The notes beneath the pieces were generated by a model. That model had not been told where the DNA came from and did not search any database. It saw only the letters and a program-made list of their open reading frames with translations. The position numbers were made by a program, and so were the translations under genes. Below, piece after piece: positions 20,189 through 29,070 of a stretch of 64,000 nucleotides of DNA; position 1 is the stretch's first letter; the number at the start of each line of letters is the position of its first letter. Source of the DNA: an uncultured Luminiphilus sp. (GTDB lineage Bacteria > Pseudomonadota > Gammaproteobacteria > Pseudomonadales > Halieaceae); the NCBI GenBank assembly GCA_938084055.1, contig CALKDK010000021.1, positions 1 through 64,000 of the forward strand, written 5' to 3'.

Positions 20189-20494
20189 CTAGTCACCCGC
20201 CCGGCGTTCCCTGGCCTCCGCTGCGCGGCGTTTGCGCACTTCTTTTGGATCAATAAGGAGAGGACGGTAGATTTCCACGCGCTCCCCTGCTTGCAGCACA
20301 TAGTCAGGCTTTACTGCCTTGCCAAATACCCCTAACTTGGGCTCGTCTTCAAGGGACAGCTCCTCAAACTTTGCCTCAATCCCAGAGAGACCCACGGCCT
20401 GGAAGGCGGTTGTTCCCAGCGGCACAGAAAGGGCACAGATCAGCTGCTTCTCGGGCAGCGCGTAGGCTACTTCTATATCGATCGAGTCGCTCAT
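20189..20494 (-). CDS. rnfH: RnfH/RatB family protein
   Basis: A 101-residue ubiquitin-like beta-grasp protein (RnfH, also called RatB/UPF0125). Visible: IEVAYALPEKQLI near the start and the conserved RVEIYRPLLIDPKEVRKRRA at the C-terminus. The start at 20494 overlaps the ratA stop by ATGA, so the two are coupled. The molecular role is not settled; the ratA-rnfH pairing near smpB and bamE is conserved across gammaproteobacteria. Confidence 0.93.
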   Translation of the reverse strand: MSDSIDIEVAYALPEKQLICALSVPLGTTAFQAVGLSGIEAKFEELSLEDEPKLGVFGKAVKPDYVLQAGERVEIYRPLLIDPKEVRKRRAAEARERRAGD

Positions 20495-20934
20495 AGCGCC
20501 TTGCTTCCGCAAATATTATGGGCACGCTTTACCACCGCATCAACGAGATCGTGGGCCACGCGGTCAAATAACTTCCCAGCAGCCACATTAATCAAACCAC
20601 TTTTAAGATTAAAATCTAACGTAAGGGCCACTTTGCAGGCATCTGGAGCCAACGACTTGAAGGCCCACTGGCCCGCGAAATGATTGAATGGCCCATCCAC
20701 CAGCTGCAAGGCAATCCACTCGGGTCGCAAAGACGTGTTGCGAGTCACGAAACTATGGGTAATACCCCCCCGGGACAGCGCCAACCGGGCGGTCACCAAA
20801 TCGCCGTCGCTGTCCAGAATTTCTGCACCCACACACCCCTTTAGAAACTCTGGATACCGCTCGATGTCAGCCACCAGGGAAAACAGGCTCTCAGCGGAAA
20901 AGGGAAGCAGCGCGCTGCGGTCAATGGATGTCAT
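20491..20934 (-). CDS. ratA: RatA-type START/coenzyme Q-binding protein
   Basis: A 147-residue START-domain (polyketide cyclase-like) protein. It opens with ALLPFSAESLFSLVADIERYPEFL, the family signature, and ends with LFDRVAHDLVDAVVKRAH. Relatives include E. coli RatA (reported to affect 70S ribosome association) and yeast Coq10 (ubiquinone carrier). It is translationally coupled to rnfH. In E. coli smpB lies directly next to ratA; here a transporter gene is inserted between them. Confidence 0.93.
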   Translation of the reverse strand: MTSIDRSALLPFSAESLFSLVADIERYPEFLKGCVGAEILDSDGDLVTARLALSRGGITHSFVTRNTSLRPEWIALQLVDGPFNHFAGQWAFKSLAPDACKVALTLDFNLKSGLINVAAGKLFDRVAHDLVDAVVKRAHNICGSKAL

Positions 20935-20948
20935 GGCTGAATACTAAC

Positions 20949-22274
20949 TCAGCCGCCCGAGGCCGAAACCCCCAAACGCCAAAAAAGGGTGAGCAGGAGT
21001 ACGGTTGGAGCAACGAAACGCAGGCATACCCACCAGACATGAAACAACCAACGGGGCTCGCGATACAGCTCACCCCGGGGCAGGGGTCGGGGCATACGCC
21101 AGGCCACAAATACCGACGTTACCAGCAGCGACACCAAAATTGAGAGATCAAGGCTGCTGGGCAGCAGTGTCAGATGGGTCTGGAACAGGTGGAGCGTTAA
21201 TGTCCCAATTCCGACCAGCAGGCCCACAGCAAGGGCCGCCCAGTTGCGATTCCATGCCATGTCGTGGTGAAGAAACATAACGGCAGGCTCCAGAAGGGCT
21301 AACAGTGCCGCAAGTGATGCCAGCGCTGTAAAGCCAAAAAAGACCGCACCGTAAACCTCCCCCAGAGGTAAGTTGGCAAACGCGTAAGGTACAGCCACAA
21401 AAAGAAACGCGAGGCCCTCCGCAGGCAATGTATTGACCTCTCCGAGTAACGGAATCAGGGCGAGGGCTGTGGTGAGCATAAAGGCCACATCCAATATCCC
21501 GGCGGCGATGACAGCGCGAAACAATGGCAGGTTTTTGGGCGACCGGGCGCCAAATACGCTGCCGACACCCAGGCCTGCCGCCAGTGTGAGGACCCCACTG
21601 ACCAGCCCTGCCATGGCGCCCTCCCAGCCGAAATCGTTGTAGTCCACTGCAAACAGCCAATCCGCCGCCGTATCCAGATCACCAAAGCCGATGGAAAACC
21701 GCAATACGCTGCCCAGGGCTACTGCCATGGCGGGCAATGCGACCCAGGCAATGAGCGCCATCGCCACACGGGGTCCCAGTGCAGCGAGCACGGTCGTAAC
21801 GCCCAGAATGGCAATCGGCAGGGAATACGACGGTGTGGTGAGCAACATCTCGAAACTGGCGGCCACTTCAGTGGCGCTAGCGGCCGCGAGGGAGTCCTGG
21901 TTTAAAACAATGGCTCGATCCAGCATCCAGTTGGCCATGGAGAGACTGTAAATGGCCAGCAGCAGAGCCAGCAGACACTGGATCAGGCCCAATAGACTCC
22001 AGTGTACTGATCGACCCGACTGGTCAGTCGCCCAGCGCAGGGCGCCAACCGGAGAACCTCGGCCCTGGCTACCGACCATGACCTCCGCGGTCAAAACAGG
22101 CACCGCCACCGCAAATACCGCAAACGTGTAGCCCATAAAAAACGGCGCGCCGCCATATTCACCAATGAGATAGGGCAGGCGCAGCACATTGCCGAGCCCT
22201 ATCGAGCAAGCCGCAAGGGCAAATACCAGGGTGGTTTGGCCCTGCCAGGGTTGGGGAACGTTATCATCCAGCAC
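20949..22274 (-). CDS. Sodium-dependent transporter, NSS/SNF family
   Basis: A polytopic inner-membrane symporter of about 441 residues. The first helix shows the family signature [20 protein letters not shown] and is followed by [18 protein letters not shown]. Roughly 11-12 hydrophobic segments follow. The chosen GTG start (22274) leaves 43 nt to the divergent smpB start. A longer ATG form would run through the smpB promoter and adds no homologous sequence. The substrate (amino acid or amine) cannot be told. It sits between smpB and ratA, a position where most relatives have no gene. Confidence 0.85.
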   Translation of the reverse strand: MLDDNVPQPWQGQTTLVFALAACSIGLGNVLRLPYLIGEYGGAPFFMGYTFAVFAVAVPVLTAEVMVGSQGRGSPVGALRWATDQSGRSVHWSLLGLIQCLLALLLAIYSLSMANWMLDRAIVLNQDSLAAASATEVAASFEMLLTTPSYSLPIAILGVTTVLAALGPRVAMALIAWVALPAMAVALGSVLRFSIGFGDLDTAADWLFAVDYNDFGWEGAMAGLVSGVLTLAAGLGVGSVFGARSPKNLPLFRAVIAAGILDVAFMLTTALALIPLLGEVNTLPAEGLAFLFVAVPYAFANLPLGEVYGAVFFGFTALASLAALLALLEPAVMFLHHDMAWNRNWAALAVGLLVGIGTLTLHLFQTHLTLLPSSLDLSILVSLLVTSVFVAWRMPRPLPRGELYREPRWLFHVWWVCLRFVAPTVLLLTLFWRLGVSASGG

Positions 22275-22304
22275 GCAAAGTGATTTCCAGAGCCTTCGAA
22301 CCCG

Positions 22305-22310
22305 TATAAT
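22305..22310 (+). promoter_or_regulatory. smpB: Candidate -10 box of smpB
   Basis: A perfect TATAAT ends 7 nt before the smpB ATG (22318). No good -35 box and no Shine-Dalgarno sequence are visible. If active, transcription would begin at or within a base or two of the start codon, giving a leaderless message. Confidence 0.4.
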
Positions 22311-22317
22311 GCCTGCT

Positions 22318-22800
22318 ATGGGCAAATCGAAAAAGAAAATACCGGACAATACGATCGCGCAAAACAAGCGCGCCCGCTTCGACTACCACCTGCTGGAGTC
22401 CTATGAAGCCGGGTTGTCGCTGGCCGGTTGGGAAGTCAAGGCCATGCGGGCGGGGCGGGTTCAGCTGACAGACTCCTATGTACTCATGAAAAACGGGGAG
22501 GCCTTTTTATTTGGCGCTCAAATCACCCCCATGGAGACCGTCTCCACCCACTACGTGACAGACCCAACCCGAACAAGGAAGTTGTTGCTCAACAAGCGCG
22601 AGTTGGCACAAATCAACGCAGCTCTGTCCCAGAAAGGTCAGACCTGCGTCTGCACCGCCTTGTATTGGAAGGGCCACCTGGCCAAAGCCAAAATAGCCCT
22701 GGCTGCTGGCAAAAAACAGCACGACAAACGCAACGCAGAGAAAGTCCGTGATTGGGAGCGTCAGAAAGCTAAAATCGTTCGCGATAACGTCAAGCAGTAG
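22318..22800 (+). CDS. smpB: SsrA-binding protein SmpB
   Basis: A 160-residue SmpB, the tmRNA partner in ribosome rescue. Conserved blocks: [34 protein letters not shown], the beta-barrel, and the basic C-terminal tail with [20 protein letters not shown] that folds into the decoding centre. No ssrA gene was seen in the window. The 3' end overlaps the convergent TauE/SafE gene by 11 nt. Confidence 0.97.
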   Translation: MGKSKKKIPDNTIAQNKRARFDYHLLESYEAGLSLAGWEVKAMRAGRVQLTDSYVLMKNGEAFLFGAQITPMETVSTHYVTDPTRTRKLLLNKRELAQINAALSQKGQTCVCTALYWKGHLAKAKIALAAGKKQHDKRNAEKVRDWERQKAKIVRDNVKQ

Positions 22801-23560
22801 CCCAGAGTGTGTACAGAGCCCTGAGGGTAATGGCCACTCCAACCAACAATGAAATCGCCAGAGCCACCGGCCTGTAAGCGTACCCACCGATGCGGTGAAA
22901 TAACCAGGTGCCGGCCTGATCACCAACCAACATAGCGGGCATAACGGCGACCAGAAGGTAAAACGGCACCGGCGTTACCAGCCCAACCGTGGTGAACATA
23001 ACCAGCGAAATCGCGTTGGATGCCAGGAAGAACACCATCAGGAAAGCGCGACTCCGGACTGGCTCGGGGATGCAGGCCATGGCGTAAATGATCGCGGGTG
23101 GCCCGGGAATCGCGAAGGCTCCATTCATCAGTCCTGACAGCACACCTGCGCCCGACGACAGCGCGGGGCTGTCGAGGGTTTTTCGCGGTTGAAAGCCCGC
23201 CAGGGACAGACAGACCGCGACGACGGTCAAACCGATCCAAAGCTGGAACTGCTGAGGAGAAAATTGAGCCAACAGGCTGACACCCACTGCCGTGCCCACT
23301 ATTGATCCGGCAATCATCGGCAGATAATGGCCCAGACTGACTTTTCCCCACCAGGCCTTGTAGCTCAGCAGGCTGACCGTAACGGTCAGTAATGCGGTGA
23401 GAACAACGGCGTCTCCCGGCAGAAGAAACAAAGAAAATACGGGCACGGCCATCAGTGCGAAGCCGAACCCCGAAAAAGCTCTCATCAGCGCGGCAAACAG
23501 TACACCCAGGACTACCCAGGCAAATTGATATGGCGTCAGCAGGGTCAGCAAGTCTCCCAT
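22790..23560 (-). CDS. TauE/SafE-family membrane permease
   Basis: An integral membrane protein of about 256 residues with 7-8 predicted helices, in the TauE/SafE (sulfite/organosulfonate exporter-like) family. Signs: the first-half [19 protein letters not shown], the mid loop [25 protein letters not shown], and second-half [24 protein letters not shown] 23560 is chosen; GTG 23581 would add seven residues. Members export small sulfur- or carbon-acids, but specificity cannot be inferred. No obvious functional partner is adjacent. Confidence 0.82.
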   Translation of the reverse strand: MGDLLTLLTPYQFAWVVLGVLFAALMRAFSGFGFALMAVPVFSLFLLPGDAVVLTALLTVTVSLLSYKAWWGKVSLGHYLPMIAGSIVGTAVGVSLLAQFSPQQFQLWIGLTVVAVCLSLAGFQPRKTLDSPALSSGAGVLSGLMNGAFAIPGPPAIIYAMACIPEPVRSRAFLMVFFLASNAISLVMFTTVGLVTPVPFYLLVAVMPAMLVGDQAGTWLFHRIGGYAYRPVALAISLLVGVAITLRALYTLWATA

Positions 23561-23685
23561 GCCACAGTGTAACCCGACCACGGCAAAGCCCGGAAAACGC
23601 CTTCACCCAAAGTACTACCCCACCTGTTTATAGCCGGGATGGGATGCCGGAGGGGCAGACACGGCTCCGCCGATCGGCCCCAACC

Positions 23686-24243
23686 TTATATACCCCCCTC
23701 GTGGGTAGACTCGCGCTCTTTCTGCCCACTGCCATACCCCGGGATTGCCGGCGGAGCCACGGTCCCACTGGTGGGGTCGTTGGGGCGGGGTGGCCGGGGC
23801 GGTTTGTCACCCTGACGTGGTGGGCGTTCCATACCGGCATGCAGCAATCGGCGTAACACCCGGATTCGCTGTTCCCTACTGAGCTGGGGGAGCACTTCCA
23901 GTGCCGCCGTGTGGATCTCCAGCTGGTAACGTCCACTCACATCTCGCAGCTCTGCCAGTGCCACCGTCAGCGCCGCTTCATCAAGGGATTCTGCGGTAAC
24001 CACACGCCTGATATCCGCAAATACCTTCCTGAGTTCACGGCGAATGGGTGCGACGACCGCCATTTTTTCCCGGAGCGCGGGGCGCACTTGACTGCGGATC
24101 GACTCGTCCATACCCTCCAGCGCCCACATCATGGTCGGGGGGGCGGGTCCCGTGAACCAGCGTACCGCCAACGCGCCGGCGCCCATCAGGTTAAGCCCAA
24201 TTGACACCACCAATACCATCGCTATCCAATGTCGTTTAGCCAT
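23686..24243 (-). CDS. Periplasmic heavy-metal-sensor-like protein (membrane anchored)
   Basis: A 185-residue protein with one N-terminal membrane segment (IAMVLVVSIGLNLMGAG) and a periplasmic helical region rich in Arg/Glu (SIRSQVRPALREKMAVV, QLSREQRIRVLRRLL). These resemble the LTxxQ/CnrX-Spy type periplasmic metal-sensing helical hairpins. The tail is Pro/Arg-rich. It overlaps the anti-sigma gene by 8 nt and closes a four-gene set with the ECF sigma factor. A sensory role on the anti-sigma factor is likely, by analogy with CnrX-CnrY-CnrH. The metal is unknown. Confidence 0.7.
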   Translation of the reverse strand: MAKRHWIAMVLVVSIGLNLMGAGALAVRWFTGPAPPTMMWALEGMDESIRSQVRPALREKMAVVAPIRRELRKVFADIRRVVTAESLDEAALTVALAELRDVSGRYQLEIHTAALEVLPQLSREQRIRVLRRLLHAGMERPPRQGDKPPRPPRPNDPTSGTVAPPAIPGYGSGQKERESTHEGGI

Positions 24244-24700
24244 CGACTTCGCCCCCCTCAATGGGTGCAAAAACATATTGTTCAGAAATTTTCCAGTCTT
24301 CCTCCTGGGGTAGGAGAACACCAAAACCCATACCAAGAACGAGTACTAAACCGGCCGCCAGGCCCCCACGCCAGACCGTCCCACGCCCTCCAAAACACAG
24401 CCATTCCAGGAAGCTTTCAAGAACGCTCTCTGTCGGGTTAGGTTCACGCACTGGATGCTGCCCCGAATGTCGCTGGGTATAGGCCAAGACCTCAGCGACA
24501 GACAGGGAAGACGTTATCTGGTGTTCGGCCAGTACCCTGTCCAACTCGCGCTCTGACGCGACACGTTCTCTTAAATGAGGAGTCGCCTCAATGCATCGGC
24601 GCAACGACTCGCGCAACTCCGGTGGCCAGTGTTGCGGTTCAGCGCCATAGGCCCGTATCAGTGCCTCGGCGCGACGGGGTGTCAGTGTTTCGTCAGTCAT
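24236..24700 (-). CDS. Putative anti-sigma factor (single-pass membrane)
   Basis: A 154-residue protein: about 110 cytoplasmic residues, one transmembrane helix (GGLAAGLVLVLGMGFGVLL), and a short periplasmic tail. The start overlaps the ECF sigma gene stop by 4 nt, the usual sigma/anti-sigma coupling. There is no zinc-binding HxxxCxxC (ZAS) motif, so it belongs to a non-ZAS type. Its identity comes mainly from position and topology. Confidence 0.7.
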   Translation of the reverse strand: MTDETLTPRRAEALIRAYGAEPQHWPPELRESLRRCIEATPHLRERVASERELDRVLAEHQITSSLSVAEVLAYTQRHSGQHPVREPNPTESVLESFLEWLCFGGRGTVWRGGLAAGLVLVLGMGFGVLLPQEEDWKISEQYVFAPIEGGEVDG

Positions 24701-25215
24701 GACGGAATCTCCAGTATTTTCTTCAGCGCCCCGCGGGCACGAACCAGCAGAGACTCAACGGCCCGGGTGCCAAGCCCCATGATTTGAGCGACCTCCCGAT
24801 TGGATAGCTCCTGATAGTAGGTCAGCGTCAGTGCGCTACGCTGGCGCTCGGGGAGTTGCATCAGGGCGGAGGCGATCAAGGCGGCATCATTATCTTTATC
24901 GTCCGGAGGCGCTTTATCTGCCGCCACACCCTCCAGTGACGTTTCCCGACCGTATTTGCGCAAGTGATCGATGGCCAGGTTGTGTGCCATCCGATGCAGC
25001 CATGTGGTGAGGCGAGCCCGTGTAGCGTCAAAATCACCCGCCTTTAACCAGAGGCGCAGAAACACCTCCTGGGTGACGTCCTCAGCAGACGCAGGGCTGC
25101 CCGTCATGCGCTGCACAAACGCCGTGATGGGCGGCAGGTGATTGGCTACCAGCGTGGCGTAGGCCTGACGGTCACCGTCAGCTACCCGCCGCATTGTTTC
25201 CGCCTCAGTTAACAT
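24697..25215 (-). CDS. ECF-family RNA polymerase sigma factor
   Basis: A 172-residue sigma-70 of the ECF group. Region 2 includes SAEDVTQEVFLRLWLKAGDF and TWLHRMAHNLAIDHLRKYG. Region 4 includes ALMQLPERQRSALTLTYYQELSNREVAQIMG, with the -35-binding helix following. It lies 26 nt after the EF-hand gene and overlaps the anti-sigma gene. By analogy it should autoactivate its own operon, perhaps in response to metal or calcium in the periplasm. Confidence 0.9.
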   Translation of the reverse strand: MLTEAETMRRVADGDRQAYATLVANHLPPITAFVQRMTGSPASAEDVTQEVFLRLWLKAGDFDATRARLTTWLHRMAHNLAIDHLRKYGRETSLEGVAADKAPPDDKDNDAALIASALMQLPERQRSALTLTYYQELSNREVAQIMGLGTRAVESLLVRARGALKKILEIPS

Positions 25216-25241
25216 GCTGACTTGGGGTACGACTCGCCCTG

Positions 25242-25676
25242 TTAGCCCATTCGTTCAGGCCGCCTGCCTTTGCGCATGGCGGCCAGTTCCTGCGCGTCAA
25301 TATAACCATCACCGTTGCTGTCGATTCGGTTGAATGTAGCGAGCTTGATCTCTTCCTCGGTCAACATGCCGTCGTTGTTGAGGTCGGAATTATCAAAGCG
25401 CTCCATTGCATCGGCAGCGCGTTCCTCGAGATGGGCTTCGAGTTCACCCCGGCTGACAATACCGTCCCCGTCGGTATCTGCCGCAGCCAGCGGTCCCCTC
25501 TCCCGACCCCGGTCAGGTAATTCAAATTCTTCAATCGACAGTAATTGGTCTCCATCCTGATCGAGATTGTCGATGATGCGTTGTGGGCTGGCATTGGGTT
25601 GTGCCCCTGCAGCCAGCGCTATGCAGGCCGTCACCACTGCAGGCCCCACCAGGACTGCCATACGAATCAGCTTCAT
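25242..25676 (-). CDS. Secreted EF-hand calcium-binding protein
   Basis: A 144-residue protein with a Sec signal peptide (cleavage near AAGAQP) and four EF-hand-like loops: DQDGDQLLSIEEF (~39-51), DTDGDGIVSRGEL (~68-80), DLNNDGMLTEEEI (~98-110) and DSNGDGYIDAQEL (~119-131). All four keep Asp at position 1 and Glu at position 12 or close to it, so calcium binding is likely. A GGAG box lies 7 nt before ATG 25676; longer upstream frames are ignored. It is the first gene of the sigma/anti-sigma module. Confidence 0.82.
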   Translation of the reverse strand: MKLIRMAVLVGPAVVTACIALAAGAQPNASPQRIIDNLDQDGDQLLSIEEFELPDRGRERGPLAAADTDGDGIVSRGELEAHLEERAADAMERFDNSDLNNDGMLTEEEIKLATFNRIDSNGDGYIDAQELAAMRKGRRPERMG

Positions 25677-25835
25677 TGTCGTCTCCTCTGTTGTCGATGC
25701 AATACGCTTCTGAACTGATACGAACCGGAAAGGAAAACCCGTCGCATGACCCGTCGCCCCGGACAACCCGCGGCACGAGGCATCTGTGTACCGGGCACAG
25801 TCGTATAGTGTACAGGCGGAAAAAGGCGAACGACT

Positions 25836-26543
25836 ATGCAAGACAACAAGCCCCTCGAACTGCATCCTGCGCACCTGCTCCGGGAAGTCGCCACCCTGAA
25901 AAGTGTGGCGCGTTTGGCTGCCCGTCGTCAGCGGACACAGACTGTGATGGCATGTGGCGAGCCTGTCATGGCGCTCCCGGGATTTGGCTTCGGCGACACC
26001 GCCATGCTGCATATGCGACGCGGGCTGCGCCGGGCGGGATTCACGGATCTCAAGTGGGGCCTTGGTCTCAACAGCGGCAACGTGCCCCTCCTGCTGGAGC
26101 GGCTGCTCAACCGCCTCGAGTCCGCCGCTGCTCGGCACAACCAACCACTGCGCCTCGTGGGGTGGAGCCTTGGGGGATACCTTGCCCGGGAGGCCGCCCG
26201 GGAACGCCCCGATCTGGTCCACCACGTCATCACACTCGGCAGTCCCATTAAGGGCGGGCCCAAATACACGGCGATGGCGGCGCTGTACCGGCGCTGGGGA
26301 TGGGATTTGGATGAGATTGAGGCAAAAGTGAAAGAGCGGGAGTCCGTCCCGTTACAGACACCCGTCACCTGCATTTGGAGTCGTCAGGATGGCGTCGTTG
26401 ATTGGCGGGCTACCCAGGACCATGAAGACCCGATGACCACGCACATTGAAGTGGACTGCAGCCACATGGCGATGGGTTTCGACCCTGTGGTCAGTCACAT
26501 TGTCCTGACCCAGCTCCGCCCTTCAGTGACCGCCCGGGTTTAG
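25836..26543 (+). CDS. Alpha/beta hydrolase
   Basis: A 235-residue alpha/beta-hydrolase. The nucleophile elbow is GWSLGG (Ser in G-x-S-x-G). The acid is probably Asp in SRQDGVVDW and the His is in CSHMAMG. No signal peptide is evident. Closest in style to small lipase-like or esterase proteins without a lid domain. It is divergent from the EF-hand gene and overlaps the convergent crotonase by 4 nt. Substrate unknown. Confidence 0.75.
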   Translation: MQDNKPLELHPAHLLREVATLKSVARLAARRQRTQTVMACGEPVMALPGFGFGDTAMLHMRRGLRRAGFTDLKWGLGLNSGNVPLLLERLLNRLESAAARHNQPLRLVGWSLGGYLAREAARERPDLVHHVITLGSPIKGGPKYTAMAALYRRWGWDLDEIEAKVKERESVPLQTPVTCIWSRQDGVVDWRATQDHEDPMTTHIEVDCSHMAMGFDPVVSHIVLTQLRPSVTARV

Positions 26544-27238
26544 CGATCGCGCGGCCATATTTTGACCTGTTTGTAGGGGTCATCGGGAGCGTCAGAGAGC
26601 ATCAGGTCTATCAACTCATGGTGCAAGCCATATTTGAGCCCCGAGAGCAGTTCACGGGGTTTGCCCACCATGGGTACCGACACCTGTAGCGCCAGTGCCT
26701 CCAGCTCGGATTCATCCCCCACCGCATCAACAATTCCCAGTGACCGTGCCTGCTCACCGGTGAGGCGACCACCCGTCAGCAGCGTTTCACGAATGGCGCG
26801 GGCGGACAATCGGGCCTTGACCAAAGCATTCATTCGTACCGTCAGCGTCATGCCAATATCAATCTCAGGAAGGCAAAAGAATCCTCGATCACCCCGCATC
26901 ACGGCATAATCCGAGGCCAACACCAGCATGGCACCCAGACCAAAGGCATGGCCATTGATCAGGGAAACCACGGGCACGGGAAACGTCAACAGGCGCGCAG
27001 CCAGATGCATGGTATCGGTGACAAAAGAACTGAAGATGTCGGGATGGGCCATCAGGTACTCGAGATCCAGCCCCTGGGAGAAGTTCTTTCCCTCCCCGCG
27101 CATGAAAACGGCCTGGGTAGCGTTGTCGGCCTCCACGCCGTCCAGTTGCCGGTGGGTATCGGCCAGCACATCGGGATTGAAGACACCACTGCCATTGAAC
27201 TGCAGGGTGTGGACTTTAATTGGTTCATTAGTCATCAC
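26540..27238 (-). CDS. Enoyl-CoA hydratase/isomerase-like protein (short)
   Basis: A 232-residue crotonase-family protein, slightly shorter than usual. It contains FMRGEGKNFSQGLDLEYL (first oxyanion-hole segment) and INGHAFGLGAMLVLASDYAVM (second). The catalytic Glu pair of hydratases is not clearly in place, so isomerase or another crotonase activity is possible. The start is one of two adjacent ATGs (27238 or 27235). It overlaps the MOSC gene by 8-11 nt and probably belongs to the serine hydrolase-MOSC-crotonase transcript. Confidence 0.78.
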   Translation of the reverse strand: MMTNEPIKVHTLQFNGSGVFNPDVLADTHRQLDGVEADNATQAVFMRGEGKNFSQGLDLEYLMAHPDIFSSFVTDTMHLAARLLTFPVPVVSLINGHAFGLGAMLVLASDYAVMRGDRGFFCLPEIDIGMTLTVRMNALVKARLSARAIRETLLTGGRLTGEQARSLGIVDAVGDESELEALALQVSVPMVGKPRELLSGLKYGLHHELIDLMLSDAPDDPYKQVKIWPRDR

Positions 27239-27734
27239 TAAACTCCATTACGCTCACAGCATCGCCCAAGCGAATGACTCCGCTTACAATAATTTTTGCG
27301 CACAAACCACCATGGCCCAGCATGGCTGCAACCCCACCAGCGCCCAACGCCTCCTCCATACGCGCACAGGGGTGGCAGAGCTGAGTGGCCTCAAATACCG
27401 CCTCACCCACGCGAAACCGTTGGCGACGCAACGCATTGAGGTTAATCCCTGACACCACAATATTACGCCGCAGCGTGGTGGGCTCGATGGGCTCCAAGCC
27501 GGTGAAATGCTCTATCTGAGCAATGAATTCCCGGGAAATAAGCGTCACCTGACGACCCGATCCGGGCGTCTTTCCCGTTCGGTGGTCCCCCTCCAAACCC
27601 AACTCTGCCAGCGCCCTGGCTTCAGAAACTGACTGCAATGGCTCCCGTCGGCGCGGCCGCAGGCCTATCCACTCTACGCTCCCGGGGGCGAGGTTTGCGG
27701 CGTAACGATCCAATGGATTCGGCCTTTTGTTCAA
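27228..27734 (-). CDS. MOSC domain-containing protein
   Basis: A 168-residue MOSC (molybdenum-cofactor sulfurase C-terminal) domain protein. The expected invariant Cys is in CHPCARMEE, with GHGGLCAKIIVSG nearby and TLRRNIVVSGINLN upstream. Such small MOSC proteins handle sulfur for molybdenum enzymes or reduce N-hydroxylated compounds. The start overlaps the serine hydrolase stop by 4 nt. The real substrate is unknown. Confidence 0.82.
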   Translation of the reverse strand: MNKRPNPLDRYAANLAPGSVEWIGLRPRRREPLQSVSEARALAELGLEGDHRTGKTPGSGRQVTLISREFIAQIEHFTGLEPIEPTTLRRNIVVSGINLNALRRQRFRVGEAVFEATQLCHPCARMEEALGAGGVAAMLGHGGLCAKIIVSGVIRLGDAVSVMEFSDD

Positions 27735-28942
27735 AGTTTGCTCCTCATGGCATCGGATACTGCCATCAATACTGCCTCGAGGTGCTGGGCGTAGCGACTG
27801 CCAGTGGCGGTCTCTGCATTGCTGTGCACGGCAATGACAGTCTTTGTTTGGGGATCGATGAATATTTTTTGGCCGAAAATGCCGCTCGCGCTAAATCGCC
27901 CTTCGGGATAGCGCCACCACATATAACCATACTCAGGCGCAGCACTTGAGGGTGCCGCGCTGGCGGTGATCCAGCCCTCTGGCAAAACTCGACGGCCGTC
28001 TGCCAGGGCACCATCCGCAAGAACAAACAGACCCAGTCGTGCATAGTCGCGCAGAGTCGCACTGATACAGCAGCCGCCAGCCTCACCACCCTGGGGAGCA
28101 TCCGTGGGCCAGATGGCGTCATGCTCCATGCCAAATGGGTCCCAGATTTTTTGAGTGAGGTAGCTGGAGGCATTATTGCCAACGGCGGCTCGGAGCAACT
28201 CCCCCGTGAGGTTGGCCTCACCCGTGTTGTAGTTAAAGTGACTGCCCGGTGGCTCGACCCTGGGCAGACTTTTTAGGTAGTCGGTGAGTGCTACCCCCCC
28301 GAGCACCCCGGCGCGGGACACATCTGATTCCGGATCGCGGTAATCTTCGTTCCAGGCCACCCCCGAGGCCATTTGCAACAGGTGCTCCACCGTCACTGTA
28401 TCGTAGGCGCTGCCGCGAAGCCGGGGTAGATAATCGGTCACCGCATCATCAAGGCTCGAGATAAAACCATCGGCCAACGCCGCTCCAACGAGTAACGACG
28501 TGACCGACTTGGTGACGGAAAAAGAGATCCAACGGGTATCCTCGGCGTGATCCGGGGCATAATGTTCGAGCAGGCGTGCAGCGTCCCGGACAACCAGAAA
28601 ACCCAGCAACGACTGCTGTGCGAGGAAATCCTCCAGAGTAAATTCTTCCCCATTGACCTCGTAGGCGATGCCACGCAGGTCCTGCGGGTCCTTTGCCATG
28701 GGGTAGGCGTTGCCTGAAGGCACAATACCCCGCACCGGGGCAAAATATTCGGTATTGGCGAACACCACCCGGCGCTCTGCCCCCGGAAGAAACAGGGGAC
28801 TCTCCGAGAGCTCGCCCGACTTCATTCGCGCCGTGATTCCCTGTATGGAAAGGTCCGGTTTCCCGGCAGCAACAGCGAAGCCGGAGACCAGTAACACGCT
28901 CGTCACAACAGCGCGCAGAATCGATAGTCTGGGTAACCCCAT
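27731..28942 (-). CDS. Secreted serine hydrolase of the beta-lactamase/PBP-like family
   Basis: A 403-residue protein with a Sec signal peptide and a serine beta-lactamase/DD-peptidase fold. The SxxK nucleophile is SVTK in WISFSVTKSVTSLLVG. Tyr-x-Asn is represented by YNTGEAN, and the C-terminal region has FGQKIFIDPQTKTVIAVH. Such class C-like proteins are mostly esterases or D-amino-acid hydrolases rather than antibiotic-resistance enzymes. A good AAAGGAG box precedes ATG 28942. It heads a three-gene coupled unit. Confidence 0.85.
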   Translation of the reverse strand: MGLPRLSILRAVVTSVLLVSGFAVAAGKPDLSIQGITARMKSGELSESPLFLPGAERRVVFANTEYFAPVRGIVPSGNAYPMAKDPQDLRGIAYEVNGEEFTLEDFLAQQSLLGFLVVRDAARLLEHYAPDHAEDTRWISFSVTKSVTSLLVGAALADGFISSLDDAVTDYLPRLRGSAYDTVTVEHLLQMASGVAWNEDYRDPESDVSRAGVLGGVALTDYLKSLPRVEPPGSHFNYNTGEANLTGELLRAAVGNNASSYLTQKIWDPFGMEHDAIWPTDAPQGGEAGGCCISATLRDYARLGLFVLADGALADGRRVLPEGWITASAAPSSAAPEYGYMWWRYPEGRFSASGIFGQKIFIDPQTKTVIAVHSNAETATGSRYAQHLEAVLMAVSDAMRSKL

Positions 28943-29070
28943 GGGAACTCCTTTATTACTGAGGATAGCTTCCTGAGGGCGCCTACAGTAGGGCCCCTCG
29001 CGGGGAAGCGCAAATCCTGAAGTCCCCAGCCTCGGGTATACTTTCCTCTCTTTTATTGCGGAGCTTACCC

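Noticed and set aside
25583-26251. 222-codon plus-strand frame overlapping the EF-hand start and the hydrolase
   Set aside because: It conflicts with two better-supported genes, and its Arg/Pro/Ala-rich composition is typical of shadow frames.
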